Positions 16,635-26,070 of a stretch of 64,000 bases of DNA are shown piece by piece. Where the stretch lies: positions 1 to 64,000 of the forward strand of contig CAVORB010000009.1 in the NCBI GenBank assembly GCA_963698495.1. Direction: 5' to 3'. The stretch comes from CAVORB01 sp963698495 (lineage in GTDB: Bacteria > Pseudomonadota > Gammaproteobacteria > Chromatiales > Chromatiaceae). The translations under genes were made by a program, and so were the position numbers. Position 1 is the stretch's first letter. Every line of letters begins with the position of its first letter. The notes under the pieces were generated by a model. That model was not told where the DNA came from. It saw nothing but the letters and a program-made list of their open reading frames with translations, and made no database searches.

Positions 16635-16897
16635 ACATCTGCAGCTGTGTCGTCCACACCAGACCCGAGCGGGCCACGGAAGTCAGCGCACGTTTGCTGA
16701 CCATCCCGGGTGTGGAGGTGCACGGCGGCGAGGCGGAGGGAAAGCTGGTGGTCACGGTGGAAGACACCGCGGACACCCTGGCGGCGGACACCCTGGGCGC
16801 CATCGGCGCCGTGGAAGGGGTCATCAACACAGTCCTGATCTACCACTACGGTGGCGACGACATCGAACAGTCCTTGGCGGAGGAGGGTAACCCGTGA
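16631..16897 (+). CDS. napD: NapD chaperone for periplasmic nitrate reductase
   Basis: 88 residues, ferredoxin-like fold of NapD. The N-terminal MNICSCVVHTRPE and the IPGVEVHG strand are characteristic. NapD binds the twin-arginine signal of NapA and holds export until the molybdenum cofactor is in place. It overlaps napF by 4 nt upstream and napA by 4 nt downstream (GTGA), so napFDA is tightly coupled. The length is normal for the family and no anomalies were seen. Confidence 0.92.
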   Translation: MNICSCVVHTRPERATEVSARLLTIPGVEVHGGEAEGKLVVTVEDTADTLAADTLGAIGAVEGVINTVLIYHYGGDDIEQSLAEEGNP

Positions 16898-19459
16898 AAG
16901 TCACTCGACGCGAATTCATCAAATCCCAGGCGGCAGTAGCGGCGGCAGCGGCGGCCGGCGTCACCTTGCCCGTAAGCACCACGGCGCTCGCGGCCGAAGG
17001 CGACGAGGGCCTGCGTTGGGACAAGGCCCCCTGCCGCTTCTGCGGCACCGGCTGCAGCGTGCTGGTGGGCGTGAAGGACGACAAGGTCGTCGCCAGTCAG
17101 GGCGATCCGGACGCCCCGGTCAACCGCGGACTCAACTGCATCAAGGGCTACTTCCTGCCCAAGATCATGTACGGCAAGGACCGGCTGACCCAGCCCCTGC
17201 TGCGCAAGACCAACGGCAAGTTCGACAAGAACGGCCAGTTCGAGCCGGTGAGCTGGGACGAGGCCTTCGACGTCATGGCCGAGAAGTGGAAGGAGGCGCT
17301 GAAGAAGGAGGACGGCGTCACCCGGGTCGGCATGTTCGGCTCCGGCCAGTGGACCGTGTGGGAGGGCTATGCCGCCTCCAAGCTCATGAAGGCGGGTCTG
17401 CGCTCCAACAACCTCGATCCCAACGCCCGCCACTGCATGGCCTCCGCGGTGGTTGCCTTCATCCGCCATTTCGGCATCGACGAGCCCATGGGCTGCTATG
17501 ACGATCTCGAGCACGCGGATGTCTTCGTGCTCTGGGGCGCCAACATGGCCGAGATGCACCCCATCCTCTGGTCGCGTCTCACCGACACTCGCCTGACCAA
17601 GGAGGACTGCGAGGTCCATGTGCTCTCCACGTTCGAGAACCGCTGCTTCGAGCTGGCGGACAACCCGATCGTGTTCAAGCCTCAGACGGACCTGGCGATC
17701 CAGAACTACATCTGCAACTACATCATCCAGAACGGGCACGTGAACAAGGAGTTCGTGGACAACCACGTCAACTTCAAGAAGACGGCGCTCGACATCGGCT
17801 ACGGCCTGCGCCCCAACCACCCGCTGGAGCAGGCGGCCACCAACAACGGCTATCCCGATCCGAACAAGCCCGGGGAAAAGAAGGGCAATCCCATGGGCGC
17901 CTCGGAGATCACCTTCGAGGAGTTCGCCAAGCTGGTCGAGCCCTACACCCTGGACTACACGGCCGAGCTGTCCGGCGTGTCCAAGGAAAGTCTCGAGAAG
18001 CTCGCAAAGGTGTATGCGGACCCGAACAAGAAGGTCGTGTCCTTCTGGACCATGGGCTTCAACCAGCACACCCGCGGTAGCTGGGTGAACGGCAACATGT
18101 ACAACGTCCATCTGCTGGTCGGAAAGATCTCCGAGCCCGGCAACGGTCCCTTCTCGCTGACCGGTCAGCCCTCGGCCTGCGGCACCGCGCGCGAGGTCGG
18201 CACCTTTGCCCACCGCCTGCCGGCGGATCTGGTGGTGATGAAGCCGGAGCACCGGGCCTTCTGCGAGAAGGTCTGGATGCTGCCGGAGGGCACGCTCAAC
18301 GGCAACATCGGCTACCACGCCGTGCTCATGCAGCGCATGCTCAAGGACGGCAAGATGAACTGCTACTGGCAGCAGTGCAACAACAACATGCAGGCCGGCC
18401 CGAACATCAACGAGGAAATGTTCCCCGGCTGGCGCAACCCGGACAACTTCATCACCGTGTCCGATCCGTATCCGACGGTGTCCGCCCAGGCTGCGGACCT
18501 CATCCTGCCCACCGCCATGTGGACCGAGAAGGAGGGCGCCTACGGCAACGCCGAGCGGCGCACCCAGTTCTGGCGCGAGCAGGTAGACGCCCCGGGCGAG
18601 TCCAAGTCCGACATGTGGCAGGTCATGGAGTTCGCCAAGCGCTTCCCGGTGGAAGAGGTCTGGCCCGAGGAGCTGCTGGCCAAGAAGCCCGAGTATCGGG
18701 GCAAGACCCTGTACGACATCCTGTTCGCCAACGGCGTGGTCGACAAGTTCCCCTATGAGGGCAAGGTGGTCGACGACCGCGGCAACGAGTATGGCAACCA
18801 CGAGAGCGAGGACTTCGGCTACTACGTGCAGAAGGGCATGTTCGAGGAGTACCGGCTGTTCAACTCGGCGCCCGGACATCATCAAGAAGGGACACGAGAT
18901 GGCCGAGTTCGACGTCTACCACAAGACGCGCGGTCTGCGCTGGCCGGTGATCGACGGCAAGGAGACCCTGTGGCGCTTCCGCGGCGGTTACGACCCCCAC
19001 GTCGAGGGCGACCAGAGCGTCGTCAAGTTCTACGGCAATCCGGACGGCAAGGCGAACATCATCTTTGCCCCCTACGATCCGCCGGCCGAGAGCCCGGACG
19101 ACGAGTATCCGCTGTGGCTGTCCACCGGACGAGTGCTGGAGCACTGGCATTCGGGCTCCATGACCCGGCGCGTGCCCGAGCTCTATCGCGCTGTGCCGGA
19201 GGCGCAGCTGTTCATGCACAAGAACGATGCCAAGAAGCTCAAGCTGCGCGACGGGCAGGTGGCCAAGATCTCCACGCGCCGTGGCGAGATCACGGCGCGC
19301 GTCGAGACACGGGGCCGCAATCGTCCGCCCGAGGGCATGGTGTTCATTCCCTGGTTCGACGCGGGCCGTCTGGTGAACAAGCTGACGCTCGACGCCACTT
19401 GTCCGCTGTCGAAAGAAACGGACTTCAAGAAGTGCGCCTGCAAGGTGGAGAAGGCATAG
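16894..19459 (+). CDS. napA: Periplasmic nitrate reductase catalytic subunit, frameshifted as sequenced
   Basis: The product reduces nitrate to nitrite in the periplasm. It has a Tat signal (TRREFIKSQ), a 4Fe-4S site (CRFCGTGCSV and a distal Cys in GLNCIKGY) and the Mo-binding Cys in NARHCMASAV. The frame breaks near 18872-18877 (sequence GCGCCCGGAC), just before the last third. Deleting one base gives SAPDIIKKGHEM and continues to 19459, giving about 854 residues, normal for NapA (828 in E. coli). The start GTG overlaps the napD stop. As sequenced it would encode a truncated protein with a foreign tail to 19530; a sequence insertion error is more likely. Confidence 0.88.
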
Positions 19460-19536
19460 GTCGGGTCGGCCCCGACCTGGGAGGGGCCGTGCTGGGCGGG
19501 TGCCGCCCGCCCCGCGGCCGCAACGGGTAGGCAGTG

Positions 19537-20395
19537 ATGGCAGATCTCGATTCGGCCAAGAAGAAGGGCGTCACCCGCCGCCGGTTCATGGGCGATGTGC
19601 TCAAGACCGCGTGCGGCGTGGGGCTGTTCGGGCTCGGGCTCGGGCTCTATTCCAACCGCGCCTCGTCGCTGCCCGCGCACTACCTGCGGCCACCGGGCGC
19701 CCTGCCGGAGGGCGAGTTCAACGGCGCCTGTATCCGCTGTGGCCTGTGCGTCCGCGACTGCCCCTACGACATGCTCTATCTGGGCGAGGTCGGCGAAAAC
19801 ATCCCGACCGGCACACCTTACTTCATCGCGCGCAACAAGGCGTGCGAGATGTGCGAGGACATTCCGTGCGTAGCCGCCTGTCCGACCAACGCCCTCGACC
19901 ATGCCCTCGACGGACATCAACGATGCCCGCATGGGGCTGGCGGTGCTGGTCGATCAGGAGAACTGTATCGCCTTCCTGGGGCTGCGGTGCGAGGTCTGCT
20001 ACCAGATCTGTCCCATCAAGGACGAGGCCATCACGCTCGAACGCCAGCACAACGAGCGCTCGGGCAAGCACGCGATGTTCATCCCGGTCGTGCACTCCGA
20101 GCGCTGCACCGGTTGCGGCAAGTGCGAGGAGGCCTGCATTCTGGAGGAAGCGGCCATCAAGGTGCTGCCGCAACGACTGGCGAAGGGCGAGCTGGGCAAG
20201 CACTACCGTGTCGGTTGGGAGCAGAAGCAGCAGGCCGGAGGCTCTCTGGTGACCCCGGATTTGGAGCACCAGTACAACCTTCCCGAGGGCATGCGCTACG
20301 AGCATGGCGGCCAGGGGTTGATCCAGGACGGCGGCGGCGAGGTCCCCTTCTCGGATAACCCGCTCGACACGCTGAACAAGCAGGGGCCGATGTAA
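19537..20395 (+). CDS. napG: NapG ferredoxin-type quinol dehydrogenase component, frameshifted as sequenced
   Basis: A Tat signal (TRRRFMGDVLK) and four 4Fe-4S motifs (CIRCGLCVRDCP, CEMCEDIPCVAACP, CEVCYQICP and CTGCGKCEEACI) identify NapG, a periplasmic partner of NapH that passes electrons from menaquinol or ubiquinol to NapC/NapA. The frame breaks at about 19905-19909. Deleting one G restores ALTDINDARMG, a segment strongly conserved in NapG, and a 285-residue protein. GTG 19534 is an alternative start. It follows napA after about 80 bases and precedes napH by 2. Confidence 0.88.
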
Positions 20396-20397
20396 CC

Positions 20398-21336
20398 GTG
20401 GCCATCAAGGGTTTCCCAGGCAAGGATGCGATCGAGAACAAGGGTTGGCTCAGGGCGCACAAGTGGCTGCTCGCGCGCCGCGTGAGCCAGGTCGGCATTC
20501 TGGCGTTGTTTCTGCTCGGGCCGCTCGCCGGGATCTGGATCGTCAAGGGCAATCTCTCCGGCAGCATGACGCTGGACGTGCTGCCGCTGACCGATCCCTT
20601 CCTGCTGCTGCAGTCGATGCTCTCAGGGAGTCTGCCGGTGCTGAGCGGGGCGATCGGTGCCCTGATCGTGCTGGTCTTCTATGCCCTGGTGGGAGGTCGG
20701 GTGTTCTGCTCCTGGGTCTGCCCCGTGAATCTGGTGACAGACCTGGCGGCCTGGCTGCGGCGACGATTCGACCTCCGCGGCAACAGCAGCCTGTCGCGCA
20801 ACCTGCGCTACTGGATCCTGGGCCTGGCCCTGCTGTTTCCGATGGTGACGGGTGTGATCGTGTGGGAGTACCTGAACCCGGTGTCCATGTTTCACCGCGG
20901 GCTCATCTTCGGCATGGGCACGGCATGGGTCATCATCGCCGCGGTGTTCCTGTTCGACCTGCTGGTGGCGAAGCACGGGTGGTGCGGTCGGCTGTGCCCC
21001 ATGGGGGCCTTCTACGGGCTCATCGGGAGCGGGGCGCTGTTGCGCGTGTCCGCGGTTCAGCGGGAAAAGTGCGACGACTGCATGGACTGTTTCGAGGTCT
21101 GCCCGGAGCCGCAGGTCATCAAGCCCGCGCTCAAGGGCAGGGACAACTGCGTCGGTCCGGTGATCCTCGACATCAACTGCACCAACTGTGGGCGCTGCAT
21201 CGACGTCTGCGGCAAGGACGTGTTCCGCTTCGACTCGCGTTTTCACAACCGGGAGGGGCTTCCCGAATCCTGTGAAAAGATCCAGATCGCCTTGGCGGCG
21301 ACGGCCGTTCCGGGCAAGAGGCAAATTCGAAACTGA
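20398..21336 (+). CDS. napH: NapH membrane quinol dehydrogenase component
   Basis: 312 residues with four to five membrane helices and two cytoplasmic CxxxCP motifs, CSWVCPVNL and CGRLCPMG, followed by two 4Fe-4S sites (CDDCMDCFEVCPE and CTNCGRCIDVCGK). This is the classic NapH layout, the membrane half of the NapGH electron-entry route. GTG start 2 bases after napG. Unlike its neighbours it is intact. It works with NapG, NapC and NapB to drive NapA. Confidence 0.92.
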   Translation: MAIKGFPGKDAIENKGWLRAHKWLLARRVSQVGILALFLLGPLAGIWIVKGNLSGSMTLDVLPLTDPFLLLQSMLSGSLPVLSGAIGALIVLVFYALVGGRVFCSWVCPVNLVTDLAAWLRRRFDLRGNSSLSRNLRYWILGLALLFPMVTGVIVWEYLNPVSMFHRGLIFGMGTAWVIIAAVFLFDLLVAKHGWCGRLCPMGAFYGLIGSGALLRVSAVQREKCDDCMDCFEVCPEPQVIKPALKGRDNCVGPVILDINCTNCGRCIDVCGKDVFRFDSRFHNREGLPESCEKIQIALAATAVPGKRQIRN

Positions 21337-21352
21337 GGTGGTGGAGAAGGCC

Positions 21353-21778
21353 ATGAAAAAGCAAATCGCGACGCTTACCCTGTCCCTGGCCGCGCTGGCC
21401 ATGAGCACTGCAACGCTGGGGCTGGAGTCCCTGCGCGGCGATACGGATATCTCGGGTCAATCGGCCGAGCCAATGAGGCTGAAGGTCGAGGTCGTCCAAG
21501 GGGGCTTCGATCGCTCCTTCAAGGAGCAACCGCCGATGATCCCACATGGGGTCGAGAAATACAGCATCGACCTGCGCCAGAACGGCTGCCTCAAGTGCCA
21601 CAGCGAGGCCACGGCGGAGAAGGAGAACACCAAGCCGACGCCCGAGAGCCATTACCTCGACCGCGACGGCAACAAGCTCGAGAAGCTCTCGTCGCGCCGC
21701 TACTTCTGCACCCAGTGCCACACGGTGCAGTTGGAAGGGGCGCCTCTGGTGGAGAACACCTTCGAGGGCCGGAAATAA
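21353..21778 (+). CDS. napB: NapB diheme cytochrome c subunit
   Basis: 141 residues: a Sec signal peptide (about 1-23), two CxxCH haem sites (CLKCH near 80 and CTQCH near 120), and the NapB-specific region with SFKEQPPMIPH, whose His residues are axial ligands in the family. It is the periplasmic electron-transfer partner of NapA. A strong ribosome site GGAGAAGG precedes the ATG. A rho-independent terminator follows almost immediately (21785-21820), separating it from napC. Confidence 0.93.
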   Translation: MKKQIATLTLSLAALAMSTATLGLESLRGDTDISGQSAEPMRLKVEVVQGGFDRSFKEQPPMIPHGVEKYSIDLRQNGCLKCHSEATAEKENTKPTPESHYLDRDGNKLEKLSSRRYFCTQCHTVQLEGAPLVENTFEGRK

Positions 21779-21784
21779 CCCTGT

Positions 21785-21820
21785 AGCCGCCGCTGCCCTC
21801 CGGGCCGGCGGCTTTTTTTC
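21785..21820 (+). terminator. Rho-independent terminator between napB and napC
   Basis: The stem AGCCGCCG (21785-21792) / CGGCGGCT (21806-21813) is followed by a run of seven T. It stands 7 bases after the napB stop and 40 before napC, so napC is probably transcribed less or from its own promoter. Confidence 0.85.
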
Positions 21821-21853
21821 CTCAATAACATTAGTAAATTAGGGAGTACTCCC

Positions 21854-22447
21854 ATGGCCGATGAGAAACCCAAGACCGGCAAGAAGACCCTGATCGTTCT
21901 GATCATCGGCGTCGCGCTCGGCATCATCTTCTGGGGCGGCTTCAACACGGCCATGGAGGCCACCAACACCGAGACCTTCTGCATCTCCTGCCACGAGATG
22001 GAGGTGAACGTATACGAGGAGTACACCGACACCATCCATTACCAGAACCGGACCGGGGTGCGCGCCACCTGCCCCGACTGTCACGTGCCGAAGGACTGGA
22101 TCCACAAGTTCGCCCGCAAGGTGCAGGCCACCAACGAGCTCTACCACCACTTCCGCGGCACCATCGATACGCCCGAGAAGTTCGACGAGAAACGCATCGA
22201 TCTGGCCCAGAATGTATGGCGCACCATGAAGGCCACCGACTCCCGCGAGTGCCGCAACTGCCACGACTTCATGTCCATGGACTACGGCAAGCAGGAGCCC
22301 CGCAGCTCCGAGCGCCACGAGCAGGCGGAGGAAGAGGGCCTGACCTGCATCGACTGCCACAAGGGCATCGCGCACACTCTGCCGCGGGAGTATGACCCGG
22401 AGAAGGACATCCCCGGCGAGAGCATCTACTACGCAAAGAGCCACTGA
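21854..22447 (+). CDS. napC: NapC/NirT-type tetraheme cytochrome c
   Basis: 197 residues: one N-terminal membrane anchor (about 13-35) and four haem sites, CISCH, CPDCH, CRNCH and CIDCH. This is the NapC/NirT quinol dehydrogenase family. It oxidises membrane quinol and reduces NapB or other periplasmic acceptors. The short acidic C-terminus and length (about 200) are normal. It sits behind the napB terminator, so its expression may be set separately, perhaps because it also serves other reductases. The ATG is preceded by GGGAGTACTCCC, which contains a usable GGGAG. Confidence 0.92.
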   Translation: MADEKPKTGKKTLIVLIIGVALGIIFWGGFNTAMEATNTETFCISCHEMEVNVYEEYTDTIHYQNRTGVRATCPDCHVPKDWIHKFARKVQATNELYHHFRGTIDTPEKFDEKRIDLAQNVWRTMKATDSRECRNCHDFMSMDYGKQEPRSSERHEQAEEEGLTCIDCHKGIAHTLPREYDPEKDIPGESIYYAKSH

Positions 22448-22582
22448 CGGCGCGACATGGCTAGGCAGAGGGGATCGCGGTGAGCGATGATCGCATGATC
22501 CCCTTGCCCGGTGCCGCATGATGGTGCGCCCGTAGAGGGGCGAAGAACGGCTTTCTTCCAAACGCGCGGCCAGGAGCTCTCG

Positions 22583-23215
22583 ATGACCGCTTTGCCTTGC
22601 CTGATTCTCCCTCTGCTGTCCACCCTCGCCGCGCTGCCTGCCGCGGCGGCCGATGTCACGCTCGGCGAGCAGATCTATCGGGCCGAGTGCGTCAACTGCC
22701 ACGGCGAGCAGGCGCACGGCGGGAAGGGCGGTGAGTACCCGCGGCTCGCCGGACAGCGCGACGACTACATCCAGCTACAGCTCAAGAACTTCCGCGACCG
22801 CAAGCGTCAGAACAAGCCCATGCTGCCAATCTTCAAGGCGGGCAAGTTGCGGTCGTCCGAGATCGAGGCGGTGGCGGCCTATCTGTCGAGCCTGCCGATC
22901 CCCGATCCGGCCTCGGTCGGGGTGCCCGCGGAGGTGGTCGGCGATCTCGAGTTCGGGTTCGAGCTGTACGAGCGTGACTGTATCCTGTGCCACGGACCGG
23001 ACGGGCGCGGAAAGGAGGAGAAGGGCAGTCCGCAGCTCATCGCCCAGTATCCACGCTATATCGCCAAGCAGATGGCGGATTTCCGCAACGAGGAACGAGA
23101 GCACGAGTATGCCGACAAGATGTTCGGAGAGGCCTACGAGGACGAGCTCGACGCATTGCTCGCGTACGTGCTCTCCCTCAATCACTCGGTGGCCGACACG
23201 GCAGCGAATCCCTGA
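22583..23215 (+). CDS. Diheme cytochrome c (c4-like)
   Basis: 210 residues: Sec signal (about 1-22), then two cytochrome c domains with CVNCH (near 36) and CILCH (near 133), and Met ligands likely in KPMLPIF and ADKMFGEAY. This is a cytochrome c4-like periplasmic electron carrier. It lies after napC and before a Dnr-type regulator, so it probably carries electrons between quinol oxidation and denitrification reductases. A CAGGAG ribosome site fixes the ATG. Similar diheme proteins accompany nor and nos genes; the exact partner is unknown. Confidence 0.85.
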   Translation: MTALPCLILPLLSTLAALPAAAADVTLGEQIYRAECVNCHGEQAHGGKGGEYPRLAGQRDDYIQLQLKNFRDRKRQNKPMLPIFKAGKLRSSEIEAVAAYLSSLPIPDPASVGVPAEVVGDLEFGFELYERDCILCHGPDGRGKEEKGSPQLIAQYPRYIAKQMADFRNEEREHEYADKMFGEAYEDELDALLAYVLSLNHSVADTAANP

Positions 23216-23281
23216 CTCCCCGTCTCCAGCTCGGCTGCGGCGTCGGTGGACGCCTTCCCGTCGGCTACCTATCCTTGAGCC

Positions 23282-23977
23282 ATGAACCAGGGCGCTCGGC
23301 CGACACCAGACGACCTGCGACGGGGGCCTCTCCTGCGCCCACTCGATCGAGAGCAGCTCGAGCGCATCGCCCGCCACGCGCTGCGCTTTCTCCTGCGGGA
23401 CGATGAGGCGCTGTTCCAGCAGGGGGACAAGGCGGAGCGCTTCTATCTCGTCCTGAAGGGGCAGATCAAGCTCTATCGGCTTTCCCCCGACGGCAACGAG
23501 AAGGTGATCGAGATCGTCACCCCCGGCAACACCTTTGCCGAGGCCCTGATGTTTCTGAACCGCCCGCATTACCCCGTGGGCGCCACCGCGATCGGTCACG
23601 CCGAGCTCATCAGCATCGATGCCGCGGATTTCGTCAGCATGCTGCGCGAGTCGGTGGAAACCTGCTTCCTGATCATGGGCGACATGAGCCGGCGCCTGCG
23701 CGGCCTGATCGGCGAGATCGACAATCTCAGTCTCCATAGCGCCGGCTGCCGGGTGGCGGATTACCTGCTGCGCCGCGCGGAGCAGGAGGGCGATGTCTTC
23801 GATCTCGGTGTGCCGAAGCTCGTCATCGCTTCGCGTCTGACGGTCAAGCCGGAGACCTTCTCGCGCATCATACGGGAGCTGAGCGACCGCAATCTCATCC
23901 GGGTCCAGGCCCGTCGGATCGAGGTGCTGGATCGCGCGGCCTTGTCGGCGGCGGCCGAACGGGATCCCACCTGGTAG
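23282..23977 (+). CDS. dnr: Dnr-type Crp/Fnr regulator
   Basis: 231 residues: an N-terminal cupin-like sensor domain, a long dimer helix, and a winged HTH with recognition helix KPETFSRIIREL. It lacks the N-terminal cysteine cluster of Fnr, as in Dnr/NnrR proteins that sense NO through haem. It is highly similar to the incomplete gene at 63462 (motifs RFYLVLKGQ, SPDGNEKVIEIV, RRLRGLIGEIDNLSLH), so the two are recent paralogues. It likely binds the TTGAY-N4-RTCAA boxes in front of nap, nos, nor and nnrS. One such box lies 8 bases after its stop, serving the next gene. Confidence 0.85.
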   Translation: MNQGARPTPDDLRRGPLLRPLDREQLERIARHALRFLLRDDEALFQQGDKAERFYLVLKGQIKLYRLSPDGNEKVIEIVTPGNTFAEALMFLNRPHYPVGATAIGHAELISIDAADFVSMLRESVETCFLIMGDMSRRLRGLIGEIDNLSLHSAGCRVADYLLRRAEQEGDVFDLGVPKLVIASRLTVKPETFSRIIRELSDRNLIRVQARRIEVLDRAALSAAAERDPTW

Positions 23978-23984
23978 GCTGCGC

Positions 23985-23998
23985 ATGACGAAGGTCAA
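23985..23998 (+). promoter_or_regulatory. Fnr/Dnr box upstream of the hemerythrin operon
   Basis: ATGACGAAGGTCAA has one mismatch to TTGAC-N4-GTCAA. It lies 56 bases before the hemerythrin ATG. Confidence 0.55.
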
Positions 23999-24054
23999 GG
24001 AGGTCTTTTCCCCGGCTGCCAGAATCGGCCCTGACGACTACGCGAGGGGCTGCC

Positions 24055-24492
24055 ATGAACGACCCGATCTCGAGCTATCTCACCGAGGATCACCGCCGCT
24101 GCGACCACCTGCTTGCCGCCTGTGAGGCGGCGGTGTCGGCCGCCGCCTGGGCCGCCGCCGACGAGGCCGCCGCTGGCTTTCGCGATGCCCTGCTGCGCCA
24201 CTTCGCCCTTGAGGAAGACGTGCTTTTCCCCGAGGTCGAGCGAGCGAGCCCAGCCGCCGCGGGGCCAACCGGGGTCATGCGCATGGAGCATCGGCAGATG
24301 CGCTACCTGCTCGACGAGCTCGTCTCCGCCGTCCGTGCCCGCGATCGGGCTGCCTGCCTCGGCAACCTCGAGACCCTGCACCTGCTCGGCCAGCAGCACA
24401 ATGTCAAAGAGGAGGGAATACTCTATCCCCTCGCCGACGACGCCTTGACCGACAGCGCGGAGACCTTGGTAGGGCGGATGCGGGCCGCGTGA
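24055..24492 (+). CDS. Hemerythrin-domain protein
   Basis: 145 residues, four-helix HHE domain. Predicted di-iron ligands are seen in EDHRRCDHLL, HFALEEDVLFPE, MEHRQM and HNVKEEGILYP. Such proteins bind O2 or NO or repair nitrosatively damaged iron-sulfur clusters (DnrN/YtfE-like logic, though this one lacks the N-terminal domain of YtfE). A Dnr-type box precedes it, and a DUF2249 gene starts 3 bases after it. In a denitrifier, protection from nitric oxide is the likely role; direct function is inferred. Confidence 0.82.
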   Translation: MNDPISSYLTEDHRRCDHLLAACEAAVSAAAWAAADEAAAGFRDALLRHFALEEDVLFPEVERASPAAAGPTGVMRMEHRQMRYLLDELVSAVRARDRAACLGNLETLHLLGQQHNVKEEGILYPLADDALTDSAETLVGRMRAA

Positions 24493-24495
24493 GCC

Positions 24496-24738
24496 ATGGA
24501 AGTGACGCTGGACGTCAGCTCCCTGGAGCCTCCGGAGCCGCTGGAGCGGGTGCTGGACGCGCTGGCTGACATGCCCGCGGGGCATCGCCTGCGGGTCCTG
24601 CACCGGCGCGAGCCTTATCCCCTCTATGATCTGCTTCGCCGCATGGGCTATGCGTGGGAGACCACCGCCATCGAAGAGCGGTTCGAGATCCTGATCTGGC
24701 CGGTCGTATCGGCGCGAGCGGGTGGGCCGCGGTCATGA
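24496..24738 (+). CDS. DUF2249-domain protein
   Basis: 80 residues with the SirA/TusA-like fold of DUF2249: DVSSLEPPEPLERVLDAL, then a helix, then HRREPYPLYDLL. DUF2249 proteins usually accompany or are fused to hemerythrin domains, as here, where the start lies 3 bases after the hemerythrin stop. The family's chemistry is unproven; a persulfide or nitrosative-stress role has been guessed. The stop overlaps the start of the next permease gene (ATGA), making a three-gene translational unit. Confidence 0.8.
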   Translation: MEVTLDVSSLEPPEPLERVLDALADMPAGHRLRVLHRREPYPLYDLLRRMGYAWETTAIEERFEILIWPVVSARAGGPRS

Positions 24739-26063
24739 GGACCGCGGGGCTCAGCCTGGAGCAGGCCCCACCCATTCATGTCCCTTTCCGCTTCTTCCTG
24801 ACGGCGCCCTTGTTCCTGCTCGCCGCTGCCCTGCTCCTTGGATGGCAGGGAGAGGCCCTGCTTGCCTCCAGGTGGTCGCCCGCCGCGCTCGCCGCCGCCC
24901 ATCTGATCGCCATCGGTTTTCTCGGCCAGATCATGTGCGGCGCCTCGCTGCAGCTGCTCCCGGTCATCGCGGGAGCGCCAGTGCCGGCGGTCGGCCCGGT
25001 AGGCGGCGCGGTCAGTTCGCTGCTGGCCCTCGGTGCGGGACTGCTCTCCTGGGGGTTCCTTGGGGGAGGCCAGACGGCACTGACCCTTGGGGCATCCAGC
25101 TCGGCACTGGGATTCCTCGTCTTTCTCGTCTTCGCCGGCGCCGCGTTGAAGGGGGCGCAAGGGGTCCCTCAAACGGTCTGGGCCATGCGTTTCGCGTTCG
25201 CTTCATTGCTGGTCACCCTGTGCCTGGGTTTGGTGCTCACGGCCGCACTGCTTGGCTGGATCTCGATCGAGGGGCTCGCTGGCCTGGTGGATTTCCATCT
25301 CGCGTGGGGGCTGTTCGGGTGGCTGGGGCTGCTCATGGCGGCGGTCGCCTACCAGGTGGTTCCCATGTTCCATGTCACGCCGCCGTACCCGGTCTGGCTG
25401 AGCCGGTGGCTGTCCCCTGTCGTGGCCGTGGCGCTCACGCTGGGGAGCCTGCTCGCGCTGGCCGGCGCCGACGTGGCGGCGTTGCTCGCGCTGGGGGTCG
25501 CGGCGATCGCCCTCTGCCTTTTCGCCGCGGTTACCATCTGGCTGCAGCTGCGCCGCGCGCGGAGGCGCATCGATGCGACGGTTCTCCACTGGTGGCTGGC
25601 CATGGCCAGCGTCCTGGCCGCGGCCGCTACCTGGGCCTTTACGGAAGCCCCCGTCCTCACCGGTATCCTGCTCCTGATCGGCGTGGGTACGGGTCTGCCT
25701 ACCGGAATGTTGTTGAAGATCGCGCCCTTTCTCGCCTGGTTCCATCTGCACCACCGGCAATTGGACACGGGGAGGTTCGATGTCCGCGTTCCCCACATGC
25801 TCACCTTCCTCCCGGACGGGCAGGGGCGCTGGCAATTCGCCGGCCACGCGCTGGCCCTGTCCAGCCTAATTGCGGCGTGGGAGAACCCGGGGCTGATTCC
25901 ACTCGCGAGCGGCGCCTTGGCGCTGTCCACCCTTGGCCTCGGCGTACTTCTGGCAGCGAGTGTCGCGCGCTTCCGGCGTATCGCGACGGCTCTGGAGGAG
26001 ACTGGGTGCGAGGCCGGATCAGGGACGGAAGCCGAAGGCGACGCGTCAACCGAAAGAAGGTGA
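24735..26063 (+). CDS. Multi-pass membrane protein of denitrification loci
   Basis: 442 residues and about 12 predicted membrane helices. Conserved histidines occur within helices (for example HLIAIGFLGQIMCG, QVVPMFHVTP, and FLAWFHLHH), reminiscent of haem or metal ligands in NnrS-like proteins. I know of no experimental function; similar proteins occur beside hemerythrin/DUF2249 genes in denitrifiers. It overlaps DUF2249 by 4 nt and precedes a pentapeptide-repeat gene by 7 bases. Likely role: NO tolerance or gas/metal handling at the membrane (inference). The hydrophilic C-terminal 25 residues are Glu/Gly-rich. Confidence 0.7.
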   Translation: MRTAGLSLEQAPPIHVPFRFFLTAPLFLLAAALLLGWQGEALLASRWSPAALAAAHLIAIGFLGQIMCGASLQLLPVIAGAPVPAVGPVGGAVSSLLALGAGLLSWGFLGGGQTALTLGASSSALGFLVFLVFAGAALKGAQGVPQTVWAMRFAFASLLVTLCLGLVLTAALLGWISIEGLAGLVDFHLAWGLFGWLGLLMAAVAYQVVPMFHVTPPYPVWLSRWLSPVVAVALTLGSLLALAGADVAALLALGVAAIALCLFAAVTIWLQLRRARRRIDATVLHWWLAMASVLAAAATWAFTEAPVLTGILLLIGVGTGLPTGMLLKIAPFLAWFHLHHRQLDTGRFDVRVPHMLTFLPDGQGRWQFAGHALALSSLIAAWENPGLIPLASGALALSTLGLGVLLAASVARFRRIATALEETGCEAGSGTEAEGDASTERR

Positions 26064-26070
26064 TCTGCCG

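Noticed and set aside
16846..18885. Long minus-strand frame (679 codons) opposite napA
   Set aside because: Shadow of a GC-rich gene: histidine/valine/leucine-biased composition, no start signals, while napA has clear motifs.
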